From positions 1 through 48,034 of the forward strand of contig NZ_QRUF01000015.1 of assembly GCF_003458415.1 (NCBI RefSeq): a stretch of 48,034 nt of DNA. The letters run 5' to 3'. The stretch is from Collinsella sp. AF25-2LB. GTDB taxonomy: Bacteria > Actinomycetota > Coriobacteriia > Coriobacteriales > Coriobacteriaceae. Position 1 is the first letter of the stretch, and each line of letters starts with the position of its first letter. The notes beneath the pieces are model-generated. The model did not search any database and was not told the origin of the DNA. It worked only from the letters and a program-made list of their open reading frames with translations. The position numbers were made by a program, and so were the translations under genes. Shown here piece by piece: positions 23,695 to 33,465 of the stretch.

Positions 23695-25995
23695 ATGTTC
23701 GCTGCCGCCATCTCGCTCGTCGGTCTTGCGGCGACCGTCTACCTTGTCTTGCGCGAGGCCAAGGCCATTTGCGCAAAGTCGGGCACCGTTGCCAAAAGCG
23801 CTCTTGGGTGGAGCGTCGCCTTCGGCCTGTTCCAGGTCTTTTTGACTATTTGGGGCGCCGTGGGCCTCGTCGCTCAAAACGAGCCGCTCGCCTTTGTGAT
23901 GCTCATCCTGACCAACGCCATCCTCACCGGCTGCGCTTGGGCCAGCATCGCCCGCGACCGCATCGCCCCGCGCGTCTTTGCGTTCGCCTCGGCCGACGCT
24001 CCCGCCCCCACTGGCAAGCTCGCCCGCCTGCGCGGCGCCTTTGTGGGCAAACCGCTCGTCGCCGCCGTCCTGTGTCTGCTGCTCGCCGGCGTCTTTGCGC
24101 TGCTGGGCATGGAGGTCTCGTCCAACCACGACTTTACCTGGGTCTACCCCCTGTGCATCCTGCTCGAGTGGGCCATCATCACCGTGCTCATGACCGGCTT
24201 GTTCTTCCTATTCCAGCGCCACGGCGCAGCTCCCGCGGTCCTGGCCTTTGCCCTCTTTGTCCTGGGCATTGCCGAGTTCTTCGTCATCACGTTTAAATCC
24301 ATGCCCATCCAGCCGGGCGACCTTTCGGCCATCTCCACCGCCGCCGCGGTCGCCGGCAACGGCTACACCTTCTCCATCTCGCTGTTCTGCGTGCTGTCCA
24401 TGGGCTTTACCGCCATCGCCATGCTGCTATGCGAGTACGCCGGCCTGGTGGCACCGCACCGTCAGAAGGGCGCCGCCAACGCCAAGCGCATGCTGCTCAC
24501 CAACCTGCTCGTGGCAGTGCTGTGCCTGGGCGGCGTGACCGCGCATGTCACGCTCATCGACTATTACAACACTCTCGGCATCACCGTCTACACCTGGCGC
24601 CCGCTCGAGAGCTACTGGCGCGAGGGCTATCTGCCTGCCTTTATTAGTGCAGCACAGTCCATCAAGCCGCCCAAACCCGCCGACTACTCCGTTGACGATG
24701 CCAAGGCCACGCTCAAAAAGTACGCCAAGGCCTACGACAAGTCCGACGCGGCCAAGAGCGACGAGCGCGCCGCCGCCCAGGAGCAGTTCGATAGCGAGAA
24801 GCCCACGGTCATCGCCATCATGAACGAGACCTTCTCGGACCTGTCGATCTATCAGAACATGCGCGCCGGCTACGAGGGCCCGCAGTACTTTAAGAACCTG
24901 TCCAACTGTCTCAGCCGCGGCAAGCTCTATGTGAGCGCCTACGGCGGCGGCACCGCCAATACCGAGTTTGAGTTTATGACCGGCAACTCCATGGCCAACC
25001 TGGGCTCAGGCGTGTACCCCTACACCATCTACAACATGGAAACGACTGGGAACCTGGCAGAGCAGTTCAAGTCGCTCGGATATTCCACCACGGCCATGCA
25101 CCCCAACCACGCGACCAACTGGAACCGCGAGAACGTCTACAAGGACTTTGGCTTTGACCAGTTCCTGTCCATCAACGATTTCCAGGGCGCCGATACCCTG
25201 CGCGGCATGGTGACCGACCAGGCGACCTACGACAAGATTCTTGAGCTGCTCGACCAGAACGCCGATCCGCAGTTTATTTTCGACGTGACCATGCAGAACC
25301 ACTCGGGCTACGACACGGGCCTGCTGCCGGTCGACAAGCAGATGCACCTGAACATCGACACGACCGACCTGGACGCCAAGACCGTCGAGGACGGCACGCT
25401 CTCCGATGTCGACGAGTATGTCTCGTGCATCGAACAGTCCGACCAGGCGCTGCGCTACTTCCTCAACGCCCTGAGCAAGCTCGACCGTAAGGTGGTCGTG
25501 GTGTTCTGGGGCGACCACCAACCGTTCTTCCCGTCCAAGTTCAACGATAAGTGGTTTACCGGCGAGGACGACGCCACCCACCAGGAGCGCTTGTGGCAGA
25601 CCGACTACATCATTTGGGCTAACTACGACGTTGCCGGTTGTGACCAGACGAGCGAGGTCGACGACCTGTCCACCAACTACCTGTCCACCCAGCTCATGCA
25701 GCTGATCGGCGCACCGCTGACCGACTACCAGAAGGCGCACATGACGCTGCGCGAGTCGCTGCCCGCCATCAACTCGGTGGGCTACGAGGACGCCAGCCTG
25801 CGCTGGGCGCTCTCCTCCAACGTCACCGGCGACGACGCCGTTGCCGCAGCCGCCACCAAGGCACGCGAGGATTACGCCAAGATGCAATACTACGAGATGT
25901 TCCGCGACGGCAAGAACGTGTACACCGAGCACTTCCAGACCGAGGCCAACGAGACCGACCCCAACCTGGCGCCGGGTACGACCAAGATTAAGTAG
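23695..25995 (+). CDS. LTA synthase-like membrane phosphatase/sulfatase-fold transferase
   Basis: A 766-residue membrane enzyme of the LtaS/alkaline-phosphatase superfamily. About seven to eight membrane helices fill residues 1-310, and an extracellular catalytic domain follows (about 370-690). Visible active-site elements are IMNETFSDL (metal-binding Glu near 375), GGGTANTEFEFMTGNS (nucleophile Thr near 420) and FWGDHQPFF (metal-binding Asp-His near 605). Such proteins transfer glycerol-phosphate or related groups to lipids or polysaccharides. The Ala/Lys-rich linker (about 325-365) is longer than in Bacillus LtaS. The start is ATG at 23695 after GTGAGGAGTCTCAGC; the upstream GTG overlaps this ribosome site. 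Whether it makes teichoic acid here or decorates a capsule or teichoic-like polymer is open. Confidence 0.87.
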   Translation: MFAAAISLVGLAATVYLVLREAKAICAKSGTVAKSALGWSVAFGLFQVFLTIWGAVGLVAQNEPLAFVMLILTNAILTGCAWASIARDRIAPRVFAFASADAPAPTGKLARLRGAFVGKPLVAAVLCLLLAGVFALLGMEVSSNHDFTWVYPLCILLEWAIITVLMTGLFFLFQRHGAAPAVLAFALFVLGIAEFFVITFKSMPIQPGDLSAISTAAAVAGNGYTFSISLFCVLSMGFTAIAMLLCEYAGLVAPHRQKGAANAKRMLLTNLLVAVLCLGGVTAHVTLIDYYNTLGITVYTWRPLESYWREGYLPAFISAAQSIKPPKPADYSVDDAKATLKKYAKAYDKSDAAKSDERAAAQEQFDSEKPTVIAIMNETFSDLSIYQNMRAGYEGPQYFKNLSNCLSRGKLYVSAYGGGTANTEFEFMTGNSMANLGSGVYPYTIYNMETTGNLAEQFKSLGYSTTAMHPNHATNWNRENVYKDFGFDQFLSINDFQGADTLRGMVTDQATYDKILELLDQNADPQFIFDVTMQNHSGYDTGLLPVDKQMHLNIDTTDLDAKTVEDGTLSDVDEYVSCIEQSDQALRYFLNALSKLDRKVVVVFWGDHQPFFPSKFNDKWFTGEDDATHQERLWQTDYIIWANYDVAGCDQTSEVDDLSTNYLSTQLMQLIGAPLTDYQKAHMTLRESLPAINSVGYEDASLRWALSSNVTGDDAVAAAATKAREDYAKMQYYEMFRDGKNVYTEHFQTEANETDPNLAPGTTKIK

Positions 25996-26023
25996 CTGCT
26001 AGCTGCTGAGCCACAACTGAAAC

Positions 26024-26151
26024 GTCTGTCCAGGCGGAGGCATATAAGGTTCCCTGCTCGGACAGTCCTGCGCAAGACGAAGGCCACATTAAGTGGCCTT
26101 CTTTGCGTGCGGAACTCGCGATGAACCTTATATGCCTCCGTCCGGACAGAC
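26024..26151 (+). repeat. Nested palindrome A: 29-bp arms around a conserved 70-nt core
   Basis: Arms 26024-26052 and 26123-26151 are complementary at 27 of 29 positions (GTCTGTCC...AAGGTTC). The core 26053-26122 contains the hairpin GAAGGCCAC-ATTAA-GTGGCCTTC followed by TTT (26079-26104). It starts 28 bp after the LTA-synthase-like stop in the sense orientation. Its core is almost identical to that of element B at 26561-26687, but the arms are unrelated. Confidence 0.85.
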
Positions 26152-26207
26152 GCCTTGTTGTTGGAGCGCGGCTTGTCATGGGGGTATCCGCTGAACATAT
26201 ATAAGTT

Positions 26208-26233
26208 GAAGGCCACATTAAGTGGCCTTCTTT
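26208..26233 (+). terminator. Isolated copy of the GAAGGCCAC hairpin
   Basis: The same 9-bp hairpin and TTT seen in the cores of elements A and B stands here alone, without arms. The T tract is short, so termination would be weak. Confidence 0.5.
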
Positions 26234-26238
26234 GTATT

Positions 26239-26507
26239 CGGAAAGTGTGTCCCGGAATCTGCCTTCGGAATGGGACGCAGTTTCCGCTTGAGGGCCTGTT
26301 GGGAAAGCGCATCCCACTTCAAGAGTAAATTCCGGGTCGCACTTTCCGCTAAGGCTCTCAACCGGAAAGTGCATCCCATTCCAAGCCTTAATTCCGGGAC
26401 ATAGTTTCCGGACAAGACATCAACCGGAAAGTGGGGACCACTCTGAGCGCCGATTCTGGGACACACTTTCCGAAACACCGCCCATCCGGAAAGCCCGTCC
26501 CGCTCTG
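26239..26507. repeat. 62-bp-period palindromic tandem array, copy 2
   Basis: TTTCCG elements recur at 26281, 26343, 26405 and 26467, an exact 62-bp period. Each repeat pairs a CCGGAAAGTGCATCCCA-type motif with its inverted form. It is the longest of three arrays. It lies between the LTA-synthase-like gene and the fibre operon and has no supportable gene. Confidence 0.88.
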
Positions 26508-26560
26508 AATACATCCGGGCATGGAATATCCGCTTATTAGGCCTTCCGTCAATAAAGGGG

Positions 26561-26687
26561 CGCCCTCCCGAGCGGCGGGCTCGAAGTTCATCGCGAGTTC
26601 CGCACGCAAAGAAGGCCACTTAATGTGGCCTTCGTCTTGCGCAGGACTGTAGAGCAGGGAACTTCGTGCCCGCCGCCCGGGAGGGCG
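26561..26687 (-). repeat. Nested palindrome B: same core as A, different 29-bp arms
   Basis: Arms 26561-26589 and 26659-26687 pair at 27 of 29 positions (CGCCCTCCCG...GAAGTTC). The 69-nt core, read on the minus strand, differs from core A at only about three positions. It lies about 20 bp after the stop of the LAATG protein gene in the sense orientation. Its GAAGGCCAC hairpin with TTT is therefore the likely 3' structure of the fibre operon. Confidence 0.85.
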
Positions 26688-26706
26688 TTGCGTTTAGAAG
26701 ATGAAC

Positions 26707-27405
26707 CTAGCGCTTATCCCTCCGGGACAAAAGAAGTGCGGCTATAAATGCGATGATTGCAAGTGTCAGCAACACCAAAAGCAACGTGAGCGTGTTGTCG
26801 CCCGTTGCCGCCAGACCAAGCAAGCCGAGCTTCTTGCTGTCAGCAGACTGCACGGAAATCTTCTCGCCATCGTCCTCGGCGGTAATCTCCCAGCGAATGG
26901 TCTTGTTTGCGTCGGCAACCTCGTTGCCCACCGATGTCGGAACGTTTAGCTGCAAATTAAGCACCGTGCGGCCATCGCTCGTAAACGTGGCGATTTGCGT
27001 GGGATAAGCGAACGCGCTGCCCGGTGTTCCTGTCTGGAGCCAACCTGCAGAGCCATCGCCCGCCGACGCCGTTAGGGTAATGGGCGACAGCAGGCGTGCC
27101 GTCTCGTGATCGACAACGGCACGCACAAACACGCGCACCTGGGACTTTACGCCCGTGGCACGAATCTCTATCTGCTGATCACGCACATCGCCAGGCATCA
27201 GATCTTTAAAGGCCAAAAACAGATCGGGCTCCCCCGAGGAGTCCGTCGCCCCCGAGACCGTCAGCTGACGCGCATTTCCGTCATAGGCAATCGCGGGAGT
27301 ATCGGCAAACGCACGGGCGGGAACAGCGAGCGCGACCACGCAGAAAATGGCCGCGACCATGCAACGCAAGGAGCGCGCAACACCTTTACGAATCGGGAAC
27401 GCCAT
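26707..27405 (-). CDS. LAATG-anchored surface protein of the fibre locus
   Basis: A 232-residue secreted, wall-anchored protein. A Sec signal peptide (about 1-35, cleavage after ARAFA) is followed by a beta-rich domain (about 38-190). The C-terminus is a sortase signal: LAATG at 198-202, Asp, a hydrophobic helix, then RRDKR. LAxTG is the motif known for class E sortases of high-GC Gram-positives. The start is ATG at 27405 behind GGAGGTGCG, overlapping the end region of the upstream gene. It is the last gene of the SipW-TasA-like operon, where it could tie the fibre to the cell wall, much as TapA anchors TasA in Bacillus. That role is an inference. Confidence 0.78.
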   Translation of the reverse strand: MAFPIRKGVARSLRCMVAAIFCVVALAVPARAFADTPAIAYDGNARQLTVSGATDSSGEPDLFLAFKDLMPGDVRDQQIEIRATGVKSQVRVFVRAVVDHETARLLSPITLTASAGDGSAGWLQTGTPGSAFAYPTQIATFTSDGRTVLNLQLNVPTSVGNEVADANKTIRWEITAEDDGEKISVQSADSKKLGLLGLAATGDNTLTLLLVLLTLAIIAFIAALLLSRRDKR

Positions 27406-27407
27406 AC

Positions 27408-27989
27408 TTACGCACCTCCATGCGGCGGCACCAGCACGTCATTCTCGACCGAGCAACCCCATGCGTCGTGCACGGCCTCATCGGGCGTCGCCTGGACCGC
27501 CTGAGTGGAGATATCCACGACAAGATTGCGACCTTCGGTTGCCTTGAGCTCGGTAACCCTATTAATGAGCACGCCGGTTTCCGCGCCGGGAGCGACGGGC
27601 GACGTCCAGTAATAGAACCCGTCGCTCGCCTTAACCCAGTTATAAGCCGAGTTCGCGCCCGAGGCATCAGCCACGCTCCACGCAATCTCGTAATCCGCCT
27701 CACCCTTCGGCTCCTCCTTCGGCTCATCCCACAGGCGTGCGCCATCCTGGTCCTGCCAGTAGATATCCACTGCAGCACGAATATAGGCGGGCGCGGTACC
27801 CGTGTTCTTCGCCTTGACATCGCTTTTCACTTTGCCGTTGAGCGTTTCCTGAACCGATGGCGTCACCGACCCGATGCCGAACTGGTTGACCAGCACGCCC
27901 GTAACCGAAAGCCAGGCCAACGTGCCTGCCGTACCGGCCAGGAGGATAACCCCCACCAGCAAGGCGATGATGCGCTTGCGCTTGGACAT
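27408..27989 (-). CDS. SipW-type signal-peptide protein (TasA/camelysin-like, minor)
   Basis: A 193-residue secreted protein. Its N-terminus, KRKRIIALLVGVILLAGTAG then TLAWLS, matches the SipW-dependent signal-peptide pattern: basic lead, long hydrophobic stretch, G-T-x-A-W-L. The next residues, VLVNQFGIGSVTPSV, give the N-x-F-x-I-G-x-V pattern typical of mature TasA-like subunits. The middle contains VKAKNTGTAPAYIRAAVDIYW, the family's conserved N-x-G-x-x-P-x-Y-x-R motif also seen in the 33466-34113 product. The start is ATG at 27989 behind GAAGGAGGATTAGC, two bases from the preceding stop. It is probably a minor pilin-like fibre component. Confidence 0.78.
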   Translation of the reverse strand: MSKRKRIIALLVGVILLAGTAGTLAWLSVTGVLVNQFGIGSVTPSVQETLNGKVKSDVKAKNTGTAPAYIRAAVDIYWQDQDGARLWDEPKEEPKGEADYEIAWSVADASGANSAYNWVKASDGFYYWTSPVAPGAETGVLINRVTELKATEGRNLVVDISTQAVQATPDEAVHDAWGCSVENDVLVPPHGGA

Positions 27990-27990
27990 G

Positions 27991-30900
27991 CTAATCCTCC
28001 TTCTTTGCTACGTTGCCGTTGCTCCAAACGTTATGGGCACGCTTGCTGCCGTCGATCCATTTGTCGTTCACACGCGTGTTCGTGCAGGTGAACGTGGCAT
28101 CGTTCGCGCTCGATGCAGCGGAGATAGTCGCCTGCGCCTTATCGCCCGGCTGCTTGCCAGGGACGCCGATTTTGTTGCTGTAGCGCCATGCCCACGCTGA
28201 GTCCTCCTCGACGGTGTAGATACCCGCCGGGACCGCAAGCTCGATAGCGCCGGAGTACCAGGCGGAACCGTCCTTCAGCTGCGCATCCGATGACACCGTT
28301 ACCTCAACCGTGCGCTCCTCCAAGGCGTTGCCGTCCATGCCGGCCCGGGAAACCTTGAAGCGGAACGTCTTGCCCTTCGCCCAGCTATCCTGGGTTTGCT
28401 TGACGATCTTGAGCGTATGCGTAGCGGCGAAATCGAACACCGCATTGCCATCGCTCTGAGTGCCGTCGCCCGTGAGCTTGTAGTCCAAACGATTCGTCAG
28501 CTCAAACGAGCCCTCGCCTGAACCCGAACTGTAAAGCGAGACATACTTCCCGTTGACAGGCGCAGGAGTCTGGCCAGGAAGACCATAGCCCACGCGGTCA
28601 ACGTGCACCGTCAGTTGCGTGCCCATGAAGGGCTTTGCAAAGCAAGCCTTGAACGGCGCCTTATCGCTCTTGTCATCTATCGTGTTCGCGGCATTGGGAT
28701 CAAGCAACCACTTGAGCTGCCCGGTCACATTCTTAGGGCTCGCATCGTCCGATGTGTCGTTAGCGACGACCCTATACGTCACCGGATACAAATCCATGTT
28801 GGCTGTAACCGGTTTACCCTTGAAGTCGCTCCACGCCACAGCTTTGTCGCCATTAACCCACTGCCACTCCAAGAACAACTCCTTCAAGCTGCTATCCGCT
28901 CGCTCGCCCAGGAATGCGACGATTGCGGAGTAGGCTTCGGGATCGTAGGCCACTTCCTTTGGCTCCATGACGGGTTCACCCTTGTCGTCATAGACCGGGT
29001 TGCCGTTCTCGTACATCTTGGGCACCTTAACTGTCTGAACAAAGCCGGCATTGCCATCCTGGCCACGCAGAACACTCGTATCGTTCGGGTCTACCGTAGC
29101 GGTGTAGATGACGTTGCCTTCGGTGTCGTGATAGCGCACTTTAAGCGGCGTCTTCTTGTACACCGCAGTGTAGGTCACGCTCTCAAAGGGCTCGCTGCCC
29201 TCGAGGGGATACTTCTCATCGTCAGTCATCAGGGTGTACTGCCCGTCATTGACATAATCGCGCGACCAGCCGACAAAGTCGTACTTGGTGCCGTCAATGC
29301 CCACAACCTCCTTGACAGCCTTGACCTCAAGAGAGATCTGGTCGCCGGAATCAGTACGGCCGAGACCGCGGACAAGAGCAGGATTCGCGAGATTTAAGTC
29401 GATGTTCGATTGAACGGTAACCAGGCTGGGACGGTAGACCGGGTACAGCTCCATGGGGGCCCTGACCACGGTAGAAGCACTCACCATGCGGATACCCTCC
29501 GACCAAGCGACATAGCCCTTGACAGGTGCCGGCTTGGCTTCCGTCCAGCCCACGAAGGCGTTGAACGCACCTCCTGTATCCCTATCGATAGCGCTGACGT
29601 CATAAGTGGGCTTCGGGATGCCGCCATCAAGGTTGCCGAGCATATCGCCTTGCTGAGCAACTTTGCCGTCAACATCTTTGGCATTGAGATGGTACACGAC
29701 CGCCAACGGCGAATAGTACGCCACAAATGTATAGGCCCCGCCGGGTTCCACCTGATGGGAATACGAGTTATCGCCGTTAGGTTCGATCTCTTCAACTTCG
29801 CCATTCGGAAGCTCGATCTCAACCTTCTGCAACTTATACAGCTCACCGCCTGCTTTATAAACCGGAGTCGTGACGTCAGGGGTCACCGTTGCCGTAGCAG
29901 GGTCGGTGCCCGCGTTGATAACGGGATCGATGTCGTACCTAGGCACATTGACCTTGTCCGTGCCCTTAAAACCGGCGCGATACAGGTTGGTGGTGTACCT
30001 AACATCGTACTTCGCGTACACCGGATAGGCATCCTGCCACTGGGTGACCTTAAAATCTGGTTTCACCAGATACGGTTCGGCCTTATCCGGGTCAGAAGTG
30101 GTGAAGGAATCGCCGGCGACGTCGTAGATATAGTTCCAGACGGCAGAATCCTTCTGGACCTCGGCAGTCGAAATCCAGCCCAAGAACTTATAACCCGGCA
30201 CCGCCATCTCCGCATCGGTCGGAGAAGACTCAAGGGTCAAGGGGCTTTCATAAGAACCAGTTAGCCCGTCCTGCGGCTTTCCTTTTGCCTCAACCGAGGT
30301 GTTCACATGCGGGTAGTAATACGTGAACGTCGGATCCGCCCCGTTCACCTTGGCCTGCAGCAAGTTACTCTCATAGCGCCGCGTGGCAGTCCTCACGACA
30401 TTATCGCCCTTGTTGTAGAAATTAACGTCCGTGGTAATCATCGCGCGAACGTAGTACTTCTTATCTGTACGCACCATGCTCTCGATGGGATTTTTCACAT
30501 ATGTCCAATATTCACCATCGCGCTCAAGCGTCCAGAAATTCAGGCGATAGCGATCATTCACCGGTTTGACCGTTACGTTCAGCGAAGCCGAAGTCCAAGT
30601 ATCGCTTAGCGTTGCAGCGCCTGGAAAATCGGTATCGGCATAGAGGTTTTTTAGAGTATCGGCTCCCGTATCGTTTTTAACGTTGTGCGAGTACGCGTTA
30701 AGGGGACTCACGACAAGTGTTTCCTTCGTGAAGCGTGTGCCACACGTTTCATAACTATCCTTTATACCGTGGTCAACATGCTCCGGGCCCCAGTGGACGA
30801 CGTTTTCACGCACGAAGGTACTACCGACGTTTTCCTCAAAGGGCGTTTGATAGCGATTCCAAACGGAACAAAGTAGCTTGCTGTCCGTAAACTCATGGTT

Positions 30901-33462
30901 GGTATAAGCCCGAACGTAATAATCCACTCGGTACTCAAAGCGGGCGATGTAGGTATGCGGCGCGGTTAAATCGACATCGGCGGGGAGCGTATAGCTGGGA
31001 TCGCGGCTTACGCGCACCTCGAGCGGGGCATCCTCGGTTCCCTTGTTTTCATACCAACCCAAGAAGCGATAGCCGTCGGGCAGGGTGCCGTCCTTGGATA
31101 TAGCATTGCCGGATACATCGAGCACCTGCACGGTATACGCGCTTGTGCCATCTTCTGCAGTCCCAACCTTAACGTAAGTTTTGCCCACGCCTTCGCGCTT
31201 AGTTTTATCATCCGGGTCGTGGCCTTCAAACTCCGTCAGGATGTTCGACACGTAGTCGCTGTACACGGGATAGAAATCGGTAGGCCCGACCACGGTGATC
31301 TCGCTACCCGCAGGATAGAATGCTCCCTTGTTTTTCAGATCAGCCAGCTGAGTAGAGGTGATGGCGGCATAGGCACCGTTCTTCCCGGCCTCGTTGCTAG
31401 GCTGCGAGGTCCAGCCGATAAACGTTGCGCTGTCGGAAAGCCCCTCGCGGTCTGCAGGAGCCGTAGGCGTCACATCCACACCGTAGCGATACCAATCAAC
31501 TGACTTGTCGTGCGCATCACCGGTTTTCCAATCAAGCGTCTCACCCTTAACGTTATAGAACAGCACCTGCGCCTCGTATGAAGCGATAAAGAGGTCGTTA
31601 CCCTTGAAGCCGAATTTTTCATCGACGCCGCTTCCGTTGTCGGCGGTGTAGGTCGAAGCCTTATCGTGGGCCGTGTTCTCCTCGACGCGCTTGTCAGCAG
31701 CGACAGCAGCAGCATCGGTCTTGCCGTCAAACCAGCTGTTGTCTTGTCCAATTCGGTTCACACGCACGTCGGGCTCGCGGAACCAGCCCATAAAGCGGTA
31801 GCCGTCGTTCGCCTTACTCAGCCCCTCAGGCTTTGCGGAGGTATCCTGCCTAAACGTCACCGATGTATCGCCCTGGGCCAAGCCCTGAGCCGTTCCCGCC
31901 AGCACGGCGCTCACGGCAAAGGCGTACGGATCCGAGGTCTTCTGTTCAATTCCAAGTTTGGTCGCCTCGATGGTCGCGGTGCCCGCGCCGGGAAAATCAA
32001 TCGTCGCCTTAACGCTCTGGCCATGCACGGGAATATTCAGCGTGTAATCCATCGCCCACTCATTGGGGTGCTGGCCACCCAGGGCATCGTCGTTGTCGGT
32101 CGAGCGCATGGTGCCGGCACAGAAATCGTAGTCGTGCTCTTCCCACAGCTCGCGCGTGGTGTAGCGCTCGTCATCCCATGGACCATAGCCATCACCCTTG
32201 GTGGTGCCGTCGCCGCCAAACGAGGGGATTTTCTTTTTGGCAGGGGTGCCCTGGCTGCTGCCTTTTAGGCTCACACTCGGCTTAAAGTAGCATTCGGTAA
32301 CCGTGGCGTCACCCTTGTTGGCGCGCGCAGCAATACCGCCCAGGTTCACATCGTTTTGAATGATAGGGATCACGGCGATGGGATTGTACTGACGCGAGCT
32401 CAAGTCACCCGCAAAATGGCTTCGAACGAGCTCGTTGCCCTTTTCGGTTAGAATACGACCCGCCAAGCCACCCGTCCACGCACGCGTCACGGCGACGACG
32501 CCCACGTACGACGCGGCATAGCTGTAGCACTGCGCCGTCGAGAAGCAGTCGATAATCTTGGCGTTACCCGCCATGCAGCCCACAAAACCCGAGGCGTACA
32601 CGTTGTTGCCGCCCAGAGCGCCAACAGCCACGTCGTACTTATTGGTAACGTCGGTCATGCCGTTCTTGGCAACCGAGCCGTCTCCGTTGCGCGTAGGCGT
32701 AACGCGGCAGTACTCAATCGTCGAATTTGTAACGTAACCGGCAAACGCCGCCATATACAGACCCTCACCGCCGAGCGCCTGCACGCCCGAGGTCGTATTG
32801 TTGACGGCACGGCCGCCACGGACCTCGCAGTTGTAGAGGGTGCAGCCGTCGAGCTCGCCGGCGATAAGACCGCCCTCAAAGCCTGCGTTGGTAATGAGGT
32901 TGAGAGCATTGTTGGCGCAGGTCACGTGCAGCGTGCTCTCCATGACCATAACGTTTTCGAAGCGCGTTTTGACGGCCTTGCCCACGATAATGCCACCGCG
33001 GAAGTCCGCCCACACGTTGGCGTCCTTGACCAGGAAGTTTTTGATGGTGGCACCGTTGGTCTCGGCAAAAAATCCCGTATCGCGCTCGGGGTCAAAAGTG
33101 TCTTTATCGTAGCTCAGGCCCTCAACGGTGTGGTTTTGACCATCGAACACGCCCTTAAACGGATGCTCCTTGTTGCCAAACGACAGATGCTTAACGGTGT
33201 GCGAGACAATGGTCTTCATGTCGTCATCATTAAGCACGATATCGTTATCGAGATAAACGCGCCAGCCGGACGTATCGCGCTCACGCGAAAGCGCCACGTA
33301 CACCAAAAAGTCGTTCGCGTTTTTGATGTGGTATTCGTTTGTGTTCTCGGGCACGTCCTCGGCATGCACCACCGTTGGCAGCGCCATAACGCAGCAAAGG
33401 GCAATCGCCGCGACGGCAACTAGCCTGCTAAGCACGCCCCGGTTCATGTTCTTGATCTTCAT
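27991..33462 (-). CDS. Giant secreted InlB-repeat (Listeria-Bacteroides) surface protein
   Basis: A 1823-residue extracellular protein and the largest gene here. A signal peptide (about 1-35, VVHA then ED) is followed by a right-handed beta-helix-like GLUG region (about 50-420; FKGVFDGQNHTVEGLSY, NFLVKDANV). A chain of InlB B-repeat-like modules then runs from about 490 to 1600, each ending F-x-G-W (GYRFMGWF, ATFIGWT, GYRFLGWY, YKFLGWI, NAFVGWT, YDFVGWS). A C-terminal SpaA/Cna-B-like domain (about 1690-1800; LAVPAGIYTVEED, FTCTNTRVNDKW) ends the protein. There is no LPxTG-like signal or membrane anchor, so it probably joins the fibre. The start is ATG at 33462 with GGAGGCG upstream, three bases from the previous stop. 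Confidence 0.85.
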   Translation of the reverse strand: MKIKNMNRGVLSRLVAVAAIALCCVMALPTVVHAEDVPENTNEYHIKNANDFLVYVALSRERDTSGWRVYLDNDIVLNDDDMKTIVSHTVKHLSFGNKEHPFKGVFDGQNHTVEGLSYDKDTFDPERDTGFFAETNGATIKNFLVKDANVWADFRGGIIVGKAVKTRFENVMVMESTLHVTCANNALNLITNAGFEGGLIAGELDGCTLYNCEVRGGRAVNNTTSGVQALGGEGLYMAAFAGYVTNSTIEYCRVTPTRNGDGSVAKNGMTDVTNKYDVAVGALGGNNVYASGFVGCMAGNAKIIDCFSTAQCYSYAASYVGVVAVTRAWTGGLAGRILTEKGNELVRSHFAGDLSSRQYNPIAVIPIIQNDVNLGGIAARANKGDATVTECYFKPSVSLKGSSQGTPAKKKIPSFGGDGTTKGDGYGPWDDERYTTRELWEEHDYDFCAGTMRSTDNDDALGGQHPNEWAMDYTLNIPVHGQSVKATIDFPGAGTATIEATKLGIEQKTSDPYAFAVSAVLAGTAQGLAQGDTSVTFRQDTSAKPEGLSKANDGYRFMGWFREPDVRVNRIGQDNSWFDGKTDAAAVAADKRVEENTAHDKASTYTADNGSGVDEKFGFKGNDLFIASYEAQVLFYNVKGETLDWKTGDAHDKSVDWYRYGVDVTPTAPADREGLSDSATFIGWTSQPSNEAGKNGAYAAITSTQLADLKNKGAFYPAGSEITVVGPTDFYPVYSDYVSNILTEFEGHDPDDKTKREGVGKTYVKVGTAEDGTSAYTVQVLDVSGNAISKDGTLPDGYRFLGWYENKGTEDAPLEVRVSRDPSYTLPADVDLTAPHTYIARFEYRVDYYVRAYTNHEFTDSKLLCSVWNRYQTPFEENVGSTFVRENVVHWGPEHVDHGIKDSYETCGTRFTKETLVVSPLNAYSHNVKNDTGADTLKNLYADTDFPGAATLSDTWTSASLNVTVKPVNDRYRLNFWTLERDGEYWTYVKNPIESMVRTDKKYYVRAMITTDVNFYNKGDNVVRTATRRYESNLLQAKVNGADPTFTYYYPHVNTSVEAKGKPQDGLTGSYESPLTLESSPTDAEMAVPGYKFLGWISTAEVQKDSAVWNYIYDVAGDSFTTSDPDKAEPYLVKPDFKVTQWQDAYPVYAKYDVRYTTNLYRAGFKGTDKVNVPRYDIDPVINAGTDPATATVTPDVTTPVYKAGGELYKLQKVEIELPNGEVEEIEPNGDNSYSHQVEPGGAYTFVAYYSPLAVVYHLNAKDVDGKVAQQGDMLGNLDGGIPKPTYDVSAIDRDTGGAFNAFVGWTEAKPAPVKGYVAWSEGIRMVSASTVVRAPMELYPVYRPSLVTVQSNIDLNLANPALVRGLGRTDSGDQISLEVKAVKEVVGIDGTKYDFVGWSRDYVNDGQYTLMTDDEKYPLEGSEPFESVTYTAVYKKTPLKVRYHDTEGNVIYTATVDPNDTSVLRGQDGNAGFVQTVKVPKMYENGNPVYDDKGEPVMEPKEVAYDPEAYSAIVAFLGERADSSLKELFLEWQWVNGDKAVAWSDFKGKPVTANMDLYPVTYRVVANDTSDDASPKNVTGQLKWLLDPNAANTIDDKSDKAPFKACFAKPFMGTQLTVHVDRVGYGLPGQTPAPVNGKYVSLYSSGSGEGSFELTNRLDYKLTGDGTQSDGNAVFDFAATHTLKIVKQTQDSWAKGKTFRFKVSRAGMDGNALEERTVEVTVSSDAQLKDGSAWYSGAIELAVPAGIYTVEEDSAWAWRYSNKIGVPGKQPGDKAQATISAASSANDATFTCTNTRVNDKWIDGSKRAHNVWSNGNVAKKED

Positions 33463-33465
33463 AGG

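Noticed and set aside
26239..26507. CRISPR array
   Set aside because: Units are tandem and diverged at an even 62-bp period, without identical repeats separated by unique spacers. No cas gene is in the window.
27991..33462. Autotransporter or type V secreted adhesin
   Set aside because: The protein has a Sec signal but no outer-membrane barrel, and the organism appears Gram-positive.
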